In this document: in pieces, positions 33,903-42,743 of the stretch
Layout of the letters: every line of letters starts with the position of its first letter
How positions within the stretch are numbered: position 1 is the first letter of the stretch
NCBI RefSeq assembly: GCF_013387495.1
Contig: NZ_JABZEE010000011.1
Coordinates: 124,001-188,000 of the forward strand
Length of the DNA: 64,000 nt
DNA from: Streptomyces sp. PKU-EA00015
GTDB taxonomy: Bacteria > Actinomycetota > Actinomycetes > Streptomycetales > Streptomycetaceae
Direction: 5' to 3'
Program-made: the position numbers and the translations under genes
The notes under the pieces: generated by a model
The model's input: the letters and a program-made list of their open reading frames with translations, nothing else
Database searches by the model: none
Told to the model about the DNA's origin: nothing

Positions 33903-35086
33903 GCACCACCACTGTGGAGCGCGGCGTGGCCCGCATCGTCCAGCGCGTCACGGCGACGGCCTTCGGGCCCTACCAGACCGCGATCGTCCGGATCGGGTTC
34001 GGCACCACCTGGCTGCTGTTCCTGCTGGTCGAGCTGCCGAACCGGCATCAGCTCTACGGGCCCGGCGGCCCCTGGAGCTGGCACATGGGGCGGGAACTGG
34101 TCGCCAACAACAACGCCTTCACCGGCCTGCTGTGGTCGGACAGCGGCCTGTGGTTCGAGACCGTCTACGGCCTGTCCATAGTCGCGAGCCTGCTGCTCAT
34201 ACTCGGCTGGCGTACCCGCGCCGCTTCCGCGCTGTTCATGTTCGGCGTGCTGTCCCTGCAGAACCGCTCGATCTTCGTCGGCGACGGCGGCGACAATGTC
34301 GTCCACCTGATGGCGATCTACCTCGTCTTCACGCGCTGCGCCCAGGTCTGGTCGCTCGACGCCCGTCGCGCGGCGCGCACGGTGCCCGGCGTGCCCTCCC
34401 GGGACCGTGTCGGTCCCCTGCTGTGGACGGTGCTCGGAGCCGCACTGGTCGTCGGCTCCCTTCACAACGACACGGGCCTGTTCGTGCTGACGCTGCTCTG
34501 GGTGCTGTGGGTGGCTCAGGGGCTGTGGTGGCTCGTCTGCCGGTACGCGCCGCACAGCCGGCCACGCGTGCTGCTCGATGTCCTGGCCGACATCCTCCAC
34601 AACTGCGCACTCGTCGTGATCATGGCCGAGGTCTGTCTGATCTACGCGACCGCCGGCTGGTACAAGATCCAGGGCACGCGCTGGCAGGACGGGACGGCCC
34701 TGTACTACCCGCTCAAGCTCGAGTACTTCGCGCCGTGGCCGGCCCTCTCCGACGCGCTGGCCACCAGTGGTCTGCTGATGCTGGTGCTCACCTACGCCAC
34801 GGTCGCCGTCCAGGTCGCGTTCCCGTTCACCCTCTTCAACCGGCGCGTCAAGAACGTCCTGCTGGTCGCCATGATGCTGGAGCACGCGGGCATCGCCGTG
34901 CTGCTCGGGCTGCCGGTCTTCTCGCTCGCCATGATCGCCGCCGACGCCGTCTTCCTGCCGACCGCGTTCCTGCTGTGGCTCGGTGCGCGGGCGGCCCGGG
35001 CGCGGGACCGGGTGTTCTCGCGGAGGCCTGCCCAGGGGCAGCCGGAACGGGAGAGCGGCGAGGTGCCCCGTACGCTCGTCGGGTGA
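33899..35086 (+). CDS. HTTM domain polytopic membrane protein
   Basis: 395 residues from GTG 33899. HTTM (horizontally transferred transmembrane) domain, related to the membrane part of vitamin K-dependent gamma-carboxylases, with about eight helices. Visible features: YQTAIVRIGFGTTWLLFLLV, NRSIFVGDGGDNVVHLMAIY, IYATAGWYKIQGTRWQDGTA and LEHAGIAVLLGLPVFSLAMI. It lacks the large luminal carboxylase domain. Substrate unknown. Overlaps both neighbours by 4 bases. Confidence 0.88.
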   Translation: MSTTTVERGVARIVQRVTATAFGPYQTAIVRIGFGTTWLLFLLVELPNRHQLYGPGGPWSWHMGRELVANNNAFTGLLWSDSGLWFETVYGLSIVASLLLILGWRTRAASALFMFGVLSLQNRSIFVGDGGDNVVHLMAIYLVFTRCAQVWSLDARRAARTVPGVPSRDRVGPLLWTVLGAALVVGSLHNDTGLFVLTLLWVLWVAQGLWWLVCRYAPHSRPRVLLDVLADILHNCALVVIMAEVCLIYATAGWYKIQGTRWQDGTALYYPLKLEYFAPWPALSDALATSGLLMLVLTYATVAVQVAFPFTLFNRRVKNVLLVAMMLEHAGIAVLLGLPVFSLAMIAADAVFLPTAFLLWLGARAARARDRVFSRRPAQGQPERESGEVPRTLVG

Positions 35087-35736
35087 GCACCACCGAGGAA
35101 CCGATGCAGTACGACGAGGGCTACGGCCCCGAGGTCGGCGTGGGACCGCACCCCCTGCCGTGGCCGCAGGACGAGCGGTACGACCCCAAGCTCCTGGCCG
35201 AGGGCGACCGCCGCAACGTCGTCGACCGGTACCGGTACTGGACGCGCGAGGCGATCGTCGCCGATCTGGACACCCGGAGGCACGGCTTCCATGTGGCCGT
35301 CGAGAACTGGGGCCATGACTTCAACATCGGGTCCGTGGTGCGTACCGCGAACGCCTTCCTCGCGAACGGGATCCACATCGTGGGCCGCCGGCGCTGGAAC
35401 CGGCGCGGGGCCATGGTCACCGACCGGTACCAGCATGTGCGCCACCACCCGGACACGGCGTCCCTGACCGCATGGGCGGCCTCGGAAGACCTGCCGATCA
35501 TCGGCATCGACAACCTGCCGGGCGCCGTGCCGCTGGAGCGGACCGAGCTGCCGCGCCGCTGTGTGCTGCTCTTCGGTCAGGAGGGGCCGGGCCTGACGCG
35601 GGAGGCGCGCGAGCATGCGGCGATGGTCTGCTCGATCGCGCAGTTCGGCTCCACGCGGTCGATCAACGCGGGCGCTGCGGCGGCCATCGCCATGCACGCG
35701 TGGGTGCAGCGGCACGCGGACGTGCCGCTGCCCTGA
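35083..35736 (+). CDS. SpoU/TrmH-type RNA 2'-O-methyltransferase
   Basis: 217 residues from GTG 35083. SPOUT knot methyltransferase: VENWGHDFNIGSVVRTANAF, LLFGQEGPGLTREAREHA and FGSTRSINAGAAAAIAMHAW are the three SAM/knot motifs. Transfers methyl groups from SAM to ribose 2'-OH of rRNA or tRNA; which RNA is not clear. Coupled to the HTTM gene by a 4-base overlap, which is unusual for an RNA enzyme. Confidence 0.9.
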   Translation: MSTTEEPMQYDEGYGPEVGVGPHPLPWPQDERYDPKLLAEGDRRNVVDRYRYWTREAIVADLDTRRHGFHVAVENWGHDFNIGSVVRTANAFLANGIHIVGRRRWNRRGAMVTDRYQHVRHHPDTASLTAWAASEDLPIIGIDNLPGAVPLERTELPRRCVLLFGQEGPGLTREAREHAAMVCSIAQFGSTRSINAGAAAAIAMHAWVQRHADVPLP

Positions 35737-35759
35737 GGACGGAGCCCCCTTCAGGGCGC

Positions 35760-35787
35760 GGCGGGCCGGCGACCGACCGGCCCGCCG
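35760..35787. terminator. Convergent terminator between the methyltransferase gene and paaN
   Basis: GGCGGGCCGG-type arms (35760-35769 and 35778-35787) are perfectly complementary over 10 bp, with flanking partial pairing. It serves two converging units. Confidence 0.6.
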
Positions 35788-35793
35788 GGCGCG

Positions 35794-37473
35794 TCAGGCC
35801 TGCCGCCGCACCTCGACCACACGGAAGCGGCTCGAGACGAACGCGCCGTCGCACAGGGCGGCGTTCGCCGCAGGGTTGCCGCCGGAGCCGTGGAAGTCGG
35901 AGAACGCCGCGGTCTGGTTGACGTACACCCCGCCGGTCAGGTTCAGCGAGAGCTGGGCCGACTCGTCGAGGCAGACCTCCTCGAGCGCGCGCTCCGTCTC
36001 CTCGGACGTGGTGTAGGCCCCGACCGTCATGGCGCCCTTGTCGCGGACCGTGCGCCGCAGCAGGTCCAGCGCGTCCGCCGTCGAGTCCATGGCCACCACG
36101 AACGACACGGGGCCGAAGCACTCGGAGAGGAACGCGGGCTCCGCGTCCTGCGCCTCCCAGTACTTGCGGGCGCCGTCGAGCTTGACGATCACCGGAGTGC
36201 GCACGGTCGCGTCCGGGAACTCCGGATTGACCACCTCGCGCGAGCGGAGCGCCACCTCGCCGAGCTCGGCCGCCGCCTCCAGGCGGGCCTTCACGTCGGG
36301 ATTGACCAGGGCGCCCAGGAGGGCATTGGCCCGGGCGTCGTCGCCGAGCAGACCGCCGACGGCCCCCGCGAGGTCGGCCGCCACCTCGTCGTACGTCTTC
36401 GGGCCCTGATCGGTGGTGATGCCGTCCCGGGGGACCAGCACGTTCTGCGGGGTGGTGCACATCTGGCCGCTGTACAGGGACAGGGAGAAGGCCAGGTTGG
36501 ACAGCATCCCCTTGTAGTCGTCGGTGGAGTCGACGACGACCGTGTTGACGCCGGCCTTCTCGGTGTAGACCTGCGCCTGGCGCGCGTTGGCCTCCAGCCA
36601 GTCTCCGAAGGCGGTGGAGCCCGTGTAGTCGATGATCCTGATCTCGGGGCGGGTCGCCAGCGTCTTCGCGATGCCCTCGCCCGGGCGCTCGGCGGCCAGG
36701 CAGACCAGGTTGGCGTCGAAGCCCGCCTCGGCGAGGACCTCGCGCGCCACCTTCACGGTGAGGGCGAGGGGGAGCACCGCGCGCGGGTGCGGCTTGACCA
36801 GGACCGGGTTGCCCGTGGCCAGGGAGGCGAACAGCCCGGGGTAGCCGTTCCACGTGGGGAAGGTGTTGCAGCCGATCACCAGGGCGATGCCGCGGCCGGC
36901 CGTCGTGAAGGTCTTGCGCAGCTCAAGGGGGTCGCGCTTGCCCTGGGGCTTGGACCAGTCGGCCGCGGCCGGGGTCCGGGTCTGCTCCTCGTACGCGTAC
37001 GCCACGGCCTCCATGCCGCGGTCCTGGGCGTGCGGGCCGCCCGCCTGGAACGCCATCATGAACGCCTGCCCACTGGTGTGCATCACCGCGTGCGCGAACT
37101 CGTGGGTGCGGGCGCTGATGCGGGAGAGGATCTCCAGGCAGACCAGGGCACGCGTCTCGGGGCCGGCCTCGCGCCAGGCCGCCATGCCCGCGCGCATCGC
37201 GGGGAGCAGCACGTCGAGATCCGGGTGGGGGTACTCGATGCCCAGCTCCGGCCCGTACGGCGAGGTCTCACCTCCCGTCCAGCCGTCCGTGCCCGGCTGG
37301 TCCAGGTCGAAGCGGGTGCCGCGCAGCGCCTCGAAGGCCGCGAGGCCGTCCGCGGGGGCGCTTTCGCCGTACGCCTTGGGGTGCTCGGGGTGCGGTGACC
37401 AGTAGGCGCGCGTGCGGATCGCTTCGAGGGCCTGGTCGAGCGTGGGCCGGTGGGTCTCGGTCAGCTGCTGCAT
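35794..37473 (-). CDS. paaN: Phenylacetic acid degradation protein PaaN (aldehyde dehydrogenase)
   Basis: 559 residues from ATG 37473. Aldehyde dehydrogenase superfamily member that oxidises the semialdehyde formed after ring opening of the oxepin-CoA. The catalytic Cys sits in SGQMCTTPQNVLVP. NAD-binding residues: GIALVIGCNTFPTWNGYPGL, and YTGSTAFGDWLEANA. No MaoC-type hydratase domain, unlike PaaZ, so ring hydrolysis needs another enzyme. Divergent from the paaH-like gene with a shared operator. Confidence 0.92.
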   Translation of the reverse strand: MQQLTETHRPTLDQALEAIRTRAYWSPHPEHPKAYGESAPADGLAAFEALRGTRFDLDQPGTDGWTGGETSPYGPELGIEYPHPDLDVLLPAMRAGMAAWREAGPETRALVCLEILSRISARTHEFAHAVMHTSGQAFMMAFQAGGPHAQDRGMEAVAYAYEEQTRTPAAADWSKPQGKRDPLELRKTFTTAGRGIALVIGCNTFPTWNGYPGLFASLATGNPVLVKPHPRAVLPLALTVKVAREVLAEAGFDANLVCLAAERPGEGIAKTLATRPEIRIIDYTGSTAFGDWLEANARQAQVYTEKAGVNTVVVDSTDDYKGMLSNLAFSLSLYSGQMCTTPQNVLVPRDGITTDQGPKTYDEVAADLAGAVGGLLGDDARANALLGALVNPDVKARLEAAAELGEVALRSREVVNPEFPDATVRTPVIVKLDGARKYWEAQDAEPAFLSECFGPVSFVVAMDSTADALDLLRRTVRDKGAMTVGAYTTSEETERALEEVCLDESAQLSLNLTGGVYVNQTAAFSDFHGSGGNPAANAALCDGAFVSSRFRVVEVRRQA

Positions 37474-37527
37474 GACGGACCAACTCCTCGTCGAGCTGGG
37501 CAGGGAACTAGTGACAGAGTTAGAGTA

Positions 37528-37545
37528 ACCGAACGATCGGTCGGT
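37528..37545. promoter_or_regulatory. PaaR-type operator between paaN and paaH
   Basis: ACCGAACGATCGGTCGGT, the exact reverse complement of the paaA site. It lies 55 bases from the paaN ATG and 51 from the 37596 ATG, so it can control both divergent units. Confidence 0.8.
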
Positions 37546-37595
37546 ACAAGGGGGCCTGTCGAAGCTGTGGACAACTCATCGGGGAGGATCGCTCC

Positions 37596-39107
37596 ATGAC
37601 CGCCATCGACACCAGCCGCACCGTCGCCGTCGTCGGCACCGGCACCATGGGTCAGGGCATCGCGCAGGTCGCCCTCGTCGCGGGCCACCCCGTGCGGCTC
37701 TACGACGCCGTGGCCGGCCGGGCCGGTGAGGCCGCGGACGCGATCGGCGCGCGCCTGGACCGGCTGGTCGAGAAGGGCCGCATGGGCGCCGGGGAGCGCG
37801 ACGCCGCCCGCGCGCGTCTCGTCCCGGCCGTGGACCTTGCGGAGCTCGCCGACGCCGCGCTCGTCGTCGAGGCGGTTCTCGAACAACTGGCGGTCAAGCA
37901 GGAGCTCTTCGCCGAGCTGGAGAAGATCGTCGCCGACGACTGCCTGCTCGCGACCAATACCTCCTCCCTCTCGGTGACAGCCGTCGCGGGAGCCCTCCGC
38001 GCTCCGGGCCGCTTCGTCGGCCTGCACTTCTTCAACCCCGCACCCCTCCTCCCCCTGGTCGAGGTCGTCAGCGGCCACGCCACCGACGAGGAGACCGCCA
38101 CGCGCGCGTGGGCGACGGCCGCGGCCTGGGGCAAGACGCCCGTGCGCTGCGCCGACCTGCCCGGCTTCATCGTCAATCGCATAGCCCGGCCCTTCTACGC
38201 CGAGGCCTTCGCCGTCCACGAGGAGCACGGCATCGACCCGGCCACCATCGACGCGATCCTGCGCGAGAGCGGCGGCTTCGCCATGGGGCCGTTCGAGCTC
38301 ACCGACCTGATCGGCCAGGACGTCAACGAGGCGGTCACCCGCTCGGTGTGGGAGTCCTTCTTCCACAGCCCCAAGTTCCAGCCTTCCCTCGCCCAGCGCC
38401 GGCTCGTCGAATCACGCAGGCTCGGCCGCAAGTCGGGCCACGGCTGGTTCTCGTACGCCGAGGGCGCCGCGCGGCCCGGGCCGGCCGACGCGGGACCCGA
38501 GGACGCGCCGGAGTACGTCATCGCAGAGGGCGACCTCGCACCCGCCGCAGAGCTGATCGGGATGATCCGCGAGGCGGGCATCACCGTGCGGCAGGAGGAC
38601 GAGGACAAGGGCACCCGGCTGATCCTGCCGAGCGGCGGGCAGCTGGTGCTGGCGGACGGACAGATCTCCGCGGAGTTCCGCGACGTCGTCTACTTCGACC
38701 TCGCCCTCGACTACCGGACGGCAGGCCGGATCGCCCTGTCCGCGGCGGCCGAAGTCCAGCAGGACACCCTCGCGCAGGCCACCGGCCTGTTCCAGGCGCT
38801 CGGCAAGCGGGTCAGCGTCCTCCCCGACGTACCCGGCATGATCGTCGCCCGTACGGTCGCGATGCTCGGCGACCTCGCGCTGGACGCCGTCGCCCGGCGG
38901 GTCGCCTCCGCCGAGGACATCGACACCGCGATGCGGCTCGGCGTCAACTACCCGCTGGGGCCGGTCGAATGGAACGAGAAGCTCGGGCGTGACTGGGCCT
39001 GGGAGCTGCTGGCCAACCTCCACCAGGCCGTGCCGACCGGCCGTTACGCGCGCACGCTCGGACTGCACCAGTGGTCGTACGGCTCCCCGCTCGAGGATGC
39101 GTCATGA
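37596..39107 (+). CDS. paaH: 3-hydroxyacyl-CoA dehydrogenase (PaaH-like)
   Basis: 503 residues from ATG 37596. NAD+-dependent oxidation of 3-hydroxyacyl-CoA. Rossmann motif GTGTMGQGIAQVALVAG at residues 12-28, catalytic region CLLATNTSSLSVTAVAG, HFFNPAPLLPLVEVV, and DLPGFIVNRIARPFYAEAF. The length reflects a duplicated C-terminal domain (MGPFELTDLIGQDVN and YPLGPVEWNEKLGRDWAWEL), as in PaaH/PaaC-type enzymes that oxidise 3-hydroxyadipyl-CoA. It overlaps the TetR gene start by 4 bases, so they share a transcript. Confidence 0.9.
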   Translation: MTAIDTSRTVAVVGTGTMGQGIAQVALVAGHPVRLYDAVAGRAGEAADAIGARLDRLVEKGRMGAGERDAARARLVPAVDLAELADAALVVEAVLEQLAVKQELFAELEKIVADDCLLATNTSSLSVTAVAGALRAPGRFVGLHFFNPAPLLPLVEVVSGHATDEETATRAWATAAAWGKTPVRCADLPGFIVNRIARPFYAEAFAVHEEHGIDPATIDAILRESGGFAMGPFELTDLIGQDVNEAVTRSVWESFFHSPKFQPSLAQRRLVESRRLGRKSGHGWFSYAEGAARPGPADAGPEDAPEYVIAEGDLAPAAELIGMIREAGITVRQEDEDKGTRLILPSGGQLVLADGQISAEFRDVVYFDLALDYRTAGRIALSAAAEVQQDTLAQATGLFQALGKRVSVLPDVPGMIVARTVAMLGDLALDAVARRVASAEDIDTAMRLGVNYPLGPVEWNEKLGRDWAWELLANLHQAVPTGRYARTLGLHQWSYGSPLEDAS

Positions 39108-39703
39108 CCACGCCCAAGCGGGACACGTACACCCCCGAGACCCTGCTGACCGTCGCGGTGCGGATCTTCAACGAGCGCGGCTACGACGGCACCTCCATGG
39201 AGCACCTGTCCCGGGCCGCGGGCATCTCCAAGTCCTCGATCTACCACCATGTCGCGGGCAAGGAGGAGCTGCTGCGCCGGGCCGTCAGCCGGGCCCTGGA
39301 CGCCCTCTTCGCGATCCTCGACGAGGACGGCGCCGTGGGGGGCCGGGCCGTCGAGCGCGTCGAGTACGTCACCCGGCGCACCGTCGAGGTGCTCATGGCC
39401 GAACTGCCCTACGTGACGCTGCTGCTGCGCGTCCGCGGCAACACGAAGACCGAGCGGTGGGCCATGGAACGCCGCCGCGAGTTCGACCAGCGCGTCGCCG
39501 ACCTGCTGAAGGCGGCCGCCGCGGAGGGTGACCTGCGCGCCGACATGGACACCCGTCTGGCGACGAGGCTGCTCTTCGGCATGGTGAACTCCCTCGTCGA
39601 GTGGTACCGCCCGCACGCGGGCGGCGGATACGACGGGGAGCAGGTGGCCGAGGCGGTCGTGCGGATGGCCTTCGACGGGCTGCGGACGGACGTGCCCGCC
39701 TGA
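39104..39703 (+). CDS. paaR: TetR family regulator (PaaR candidate)
   Basis: 199 residues from ATG 39104. N-terminal helix-turn-helix (about 14-57; TVAVRIFNERGYDGTSMEHL, AGISKSSIYHHVAGKEELLR) and an all-helical ligand domain (TMRVRGN-like LLLRVRGNTKTERWAMERRR). Co-transcribed with the PaaH-like gene behind operator 37528-37545, so it probably regulates itself. TetR-type PaaR proteins control paa genes in other actinobacteria; the inducer is typically phenylacetyl-CoA. The copy of the operator near bkd suggests a wider regulon. Confidence 0.88.
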   Translation: MTTPKRDTYTPETLLTVAVRIFNERGYDGTSMEHLSRAAGISKSSIYHHVAGKEELLRRAVSRALDALFAILDEDGAVGGRAVERVEYVTRRTVEVLMAELPYVTLLLRVRGNTKTERWAMERRREFDQRVADLLKAAAAEGDLRADMDTRLATRLLFGMVNSLVEWYRPHAGGGYDGEQVAEAVVRMAFDGLRTDVPA

Positions 39704-39818
39704 GCGGTCTCCGGGCGGGCGGCGGACAAGGCTGCCGGGCGTTTCACGCCTGAACCAGTTCCCGGGACCGTTTCCGGACGGGTGGTACCTGAGGCGCCCC
39801 GCGTGCCGTCCCCTGCTC

Positions 39819-40376
39819 CTACGGGCCCTCCGGCGGTTCCGCGTCGGGGGCCAGGCCGGCGGCCGTGCCGGGCGGGCCGGGCACGGGGTCGAGGTCCGTC
39901 TCCTCGAAGACCAGCAGCGTGCGCGTCGACAGGACCTCGGGGATGGACTGCAGCCTGGTCAGGACCAGTTCGCGCAGCGTGCGGTTGTCGGGCGTGTGCA
40001 CGAGGAGCAGCACGTCGAAGTCGCCGCTCACCAGGGCGATGTGCGCGGCTCCCGGCAGGGCCTGGAGCTGCTCGCGCACGGTCCGCCAGGAGTTCTGCAC
40101 GATCTTGAGCGTGATGTAGGCGGACGCGCCCTGGCCCGCACGCTCGTGGTTCACGCGGGCGCTGAAGCCACGGATCACGCCGTCGTCGATGAGCCGGTTG
40201 ATCCGTGCGTACGCGTTGGCGCGCGACACGTGGACCCGCTCGGCCACGGAACGGATCGAGGCGCGGCCGTCCGCCTGGAGCATCCGCAGGATGTCGCGGT
40301 CGATCGCGTCCAGGGGGCGCGGCGGCGGCGTCTGCTCCGGGCGGTCCCCGTCCTGGGCCATTTGTTCAGTCGGCAT
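39819..40376 (-). CDS. bkdR: Lrp/AsnC family regulator BkdR
   Basis: 185 residues from ATG 40376 (GGGGGGA ribosome site; ATG 40397 and 40361 are alternatives). N-terminal winged HTH (LDAIDRDILRMLQADGRASI, ERVHVSRANAYARINRLIDD) and a C-terminal RAM effector domain (GAAHIALVSGDFDVLLLVHT). In S. coelicolor, BkdR is an Lrp-type regulator of the adjacent bkd operon. Divergently transcribed from bkdA. Confidence 0.9.
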   Translation of the reverse strand: MPTEQMAQDGDRPEQTPPPRPLDAIDRDILRMLQADGRASIRSVAERVHVSRANAYARINRLIDDGVIRGFSARVNHERAGQGASAYITLKIVQNSWRTVREQLQALPGAAHIALVSGDFDVLLLVHTPDNRTLRELVLTRLQSIPEVLSTRTLLVFEETDLDPVPGPPGTAAGLAPDAEPPEGP

Positions 40377-40434
40377 GTCCCCCCGCCTTCCCAGCATGGA
40401 CGACCTGTCTCCATCTCAAGCTGTGGAGAACCGT

Positions 40435-40495
40435 TTGTCCACAGGCTGCCCGCGCCTGTAGCCAAAATGCGTCCACGACCGAACAATCGGTAGGT
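40435..40495 (+). promoter_or_regulatory. bkd promoter region: DnaA-like box and degenerate PaaR-type operator
   Basis: Contains TTGTCCACA (40435-40443, an arm of CTGTGGA...TCCACAG, 40421-40444) and ACCGAACAATCGGTAGGT (40478-40495), which matches the paaN/paaH operator at 16 of 18 positions. The latter is 93 bases before the bkdA start. Confidence 0.6.
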
Positions 40496-40587
40496 GAGGC
40501 GCGCCACACTCGCGACGCCTCCCGTTCGCATTCGTCGTCGCCTTCGTCTTCGTTGATCGTCGGCGCTCCCACGAGGAGGTGCTCGCG

Positions 40588-41742
40588 TTGAGAAAGAGCA
40601 GCATGACGGTCCAGGAGCTGCCCGGTGACGCTGCCGTCTACCGGCCCACCCCGCCCCCGGCCTGGCAGCACCGCACCGACCCCGCACCCCTGCTCCCGGA
40701 CCCGGAGCCGTTCCGCGTGCTGGGCACCGAGGCAGCCGCCGCGGCCGACCCCGAGCTGCTGCTCCGGCTGTACGCGGAGCTCGTCCGCGGCCGGCGGTAC
40801 AACGCTCAGGCGACCGCTCTCACCAAGCAGGGCCGGCTCGCCGTCTACCCGTCGAGCACCGGACAGGAGGCGTGCGAGGTCGCCGCGGCGCTGGCCCTCG
40901 AGGAGCGGGACTGGCTCTTCCCGAGCTACCGCGACACCCTCGCGGCCGTCGCCCGCGGGCTCGACCCTGTCAAGGCCCTGACCCTGCTGCGCGGCGACTG
41001 GCACACCGGCTACGACCCGTACGAGCACCGCATCGCGCCCCTGTGCACCCCGCTCGCCACCCAGCTGCCGCACGCCGTGGGACTGGCGCACGCGGCCCGC
41101 CTCAAGGGCGACGACGTCGTCGCGCTCGCCATGGTCGGCGACGGCGGCACGAGCGAGGGCGACTTCCACGAGGCACTGAACTTCGCTGCGGTGTGGCAGG
41201 CCCCCGTCGTCTTCCTCGTCCAGAACAACGGCTTCGCGATCTCCGTGCCGCTGGCCAAGCAGACCGCCGCGCCCTCCCTGGCGCACAAGGCCGTCGGCTA
41301 CGGCATGCCCGGCCGCCTCGTCGACGGCAACGACGCCGTCGCCGTGCACCAGGTGCTCGGCGAGGCCGTCGCCCGGGCCCGGCGCGGTGGCGGTCCGACG
41401 CTGATCGAGGCCGTCACCTACCGCATGGACGCCCACACCAACGCCGACGACGCCACGCGCTACCGGGGCGACAGCGAGGTCGAGACCTGGCGGGGGCACG
41501 ATCCGATCCTGCTGCTGGAGCGCGAGCTGACCGAGCGCGGACTGCTCGACGACGACCGCCGCAAGACGGCCGCCGACGCCGCCGAATCGATGGCGGCCGA
41601 CCTGCGCGAGCGGATGAACGCCGACCCGGTCCTCGACCCGATGGACCTGTTCACCCACGTCTACGCGGAGCAGACCGGCCAGTTGCGTGAGCAGGCGGCG
41701 CAGCTGCGCGCCGAGCTCGACGCCGAGGGAGAAGCACGATGA
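40588..41742 (+). CDS. bkdA: Branched-chain 2-oxoacid dehydrogenase E1 alpha (first cluster)
   Basis: 384 residues from TTG 40588, preceded by GAGGAGG at 8 bases; ATG 40603 also possible. Thiamine diphosphate-binding motif MVGDGGTSEGDFHEALNFAA...NN is intact. Decarboxylates branched-chain keto acids from Val/Leu/Ile and hands the acyl group to E2. E1alpha features: KQGRLAVYPSSTGQEACEVA, YRMDAHTNADDATRYRG (phosphorylation-loop region). The product supplies isobutyryl- and methylbutyryl-CoA starter units for fatty acids and polyketides. First gene of the operon; BkdR is divergent, and the start is 93 bases from the degenerate PaaR-type site. Confidence 0.93.
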   Translation: MRKSSMTVQELPGDAAVYRPTPPPAWQHRTDPAPLLPDPEPFRVLGTEAAAAADPELLLRLYAELVRGRRYNAQATALTKQGRLAVYPSSTGQEACEVAAALALEERDWLFPSYRDTLAAVARGLDPVKALTLLRGDWHTGYDPYEHRIAPLCTPLATQLPHAVGLAHAARLKGDDVVALAMVGDGGTSEGDFHEALNFAAVWQAPVVFLVQNNGFAISVPLAKQTAAPSLAHKAVGYGMPGRLVDGNDAVAVHQVLGEAVARARRGGGPTLIEAVTYRMDAHTNADDATRYRGDSEVETWRGHDPILLLERELTERGLLDDDRRKTAADAAESMAADLRERMNADPVLDPMDLFTHVYAEQTGQLREQAAQLRAELDAEGEAR

Positions 41743-42743
41743 CCACGGCTGCCGTGAAGCCGGCGACCATGGCCCAGGCCCTCCAGCGCGCGATGCGCGA
41801 CGCGATGGCCGAGGACCCCACCGTCCACGTGATGGGAGAGGACGTCGGCACGCTCGGCGGTGTCTTCCGGGTGACGGACGGGCTCGCGAAGGAGTTCGGC
41901 GAGGACCGCTGCACCGACACGCCGCTGGCCGAGGCCGGCATCCTCGGCACGGCCGTGGGCATGGCGATGTACGGGCTGCGGCCCGTCGTCGAGATGCAGT
42001 TCGACGCCTTCGCCTACCCCGCGTTCGAGCAGCTCATCAGCCATGTCGCCCGCATGCGCAACCGCACCCGCGGCGCCATGCCGCTGCCGATCACCGTCCG
42101 CGTGCCCTACGGCGGCGGAATCGGCGGCGTCGAGCACCACAGCGACTCCTCCGAGGCGTACTACATGGCGACTCCGGGCCTCCACGTCGTCACGCCCGCC
42201 ACGGTCGAGGACGCCTACGGGATGCTGCGGGCAGCGATCGCCTCCGACGACCCCGTGGTCTTCCTGGAGCCCAAGCGGCTGTACTGGTCGAAGGCCCAGT
42301 GGTCGCCGGAGGCCCCCACGGCCGTCGAGCCGATCGGCCGCGCCGTCGTGCGGCGCCCCGGTCGCAGTGCCACGCTCATCACCTACGGACCCTCCGTGCC
42401 CGTCTGCATGGAGGCCGCCGGGGCGGCCGAGGCCGAGGGATGGGACCTGGAGGTCGTGGACCTGCGCTCGCTGGTCCCGTTCGACGACGAGACGGTCTGC
42501 GCCTCCGTACGGCGGACGGGCCGTGCGGTCGTCGTCCACGAGTCCACCGGCTTCGGCGGTCCCGGCGGGGAGATCGCCGCGCGGGTGACCGAGCGCTGCT
42601 TCCACCATCTGGAGGCGCCCGTGCTGCGGGTCGCCGGGTTCGACATCCCGTATCCGCCGCCGATGCTGGAGCGTCACCACCTCCCGGGCGTGGACCGGGT
42701 GCTGGACGCGGTGGCACGGCTGCAGTGGGAGGCGGAGAGCTGA
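41739..42743 (+). CDS. bkdB: Branched-chain 2-oxoacid dehydrogenase E1 beta (first cluster)
   Basis: 334 residues from ATG 41739, 4-base overlap with bkdA. E1beta signatures: VMGEDVGTLGGVFRVTDGLA, TPLAEAGILGTAVGMAMYGL, VRVPYGGGIGGVEHHSDSSE, and EHHLPG-like RHHLPGVDRVLDAVARLQWE. Forms an alpha2beta2 tetramer with E1alpha. The C-terminal region with FDIPYPPPMLE is usual. Confidence 0.94.
   Translation: MTTAAVKPATMAQALQRAMRDAMAEDPTVHVMGEDVGTLGGVFRVTDGLAKEFGEDRCTDTPLAEAGILGTAVGMAMYGLRPVVEMQFDAFAYPAFEQLISHVARMRNRTRGAMPLPITVRVPYGGGIGGVEHHSDSSEAYYMATPGLHVVTPATVEDAYGMLRAAIASDDPVVFLEPKRLYWSKAQWSPEAPTAVEPIGRAVVRRPGRSATLITYGPSVPVCMEAAGAAEAEGWDLEVVDLRSLVPFDDETVCASVRRTGRAVVVHESTGFGGPGGEIAARVTERCFHHLEAPVLRVAGFDIPYPPPMLERHHLPGVDRVLDAVARLQWEAES

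Noticed and set aside
36850..36863. GTTCCACGTGGGGA as a fourth parS
   Set aside because: Three mismatches to the 14-bp core, inside paaN; too weak to call.
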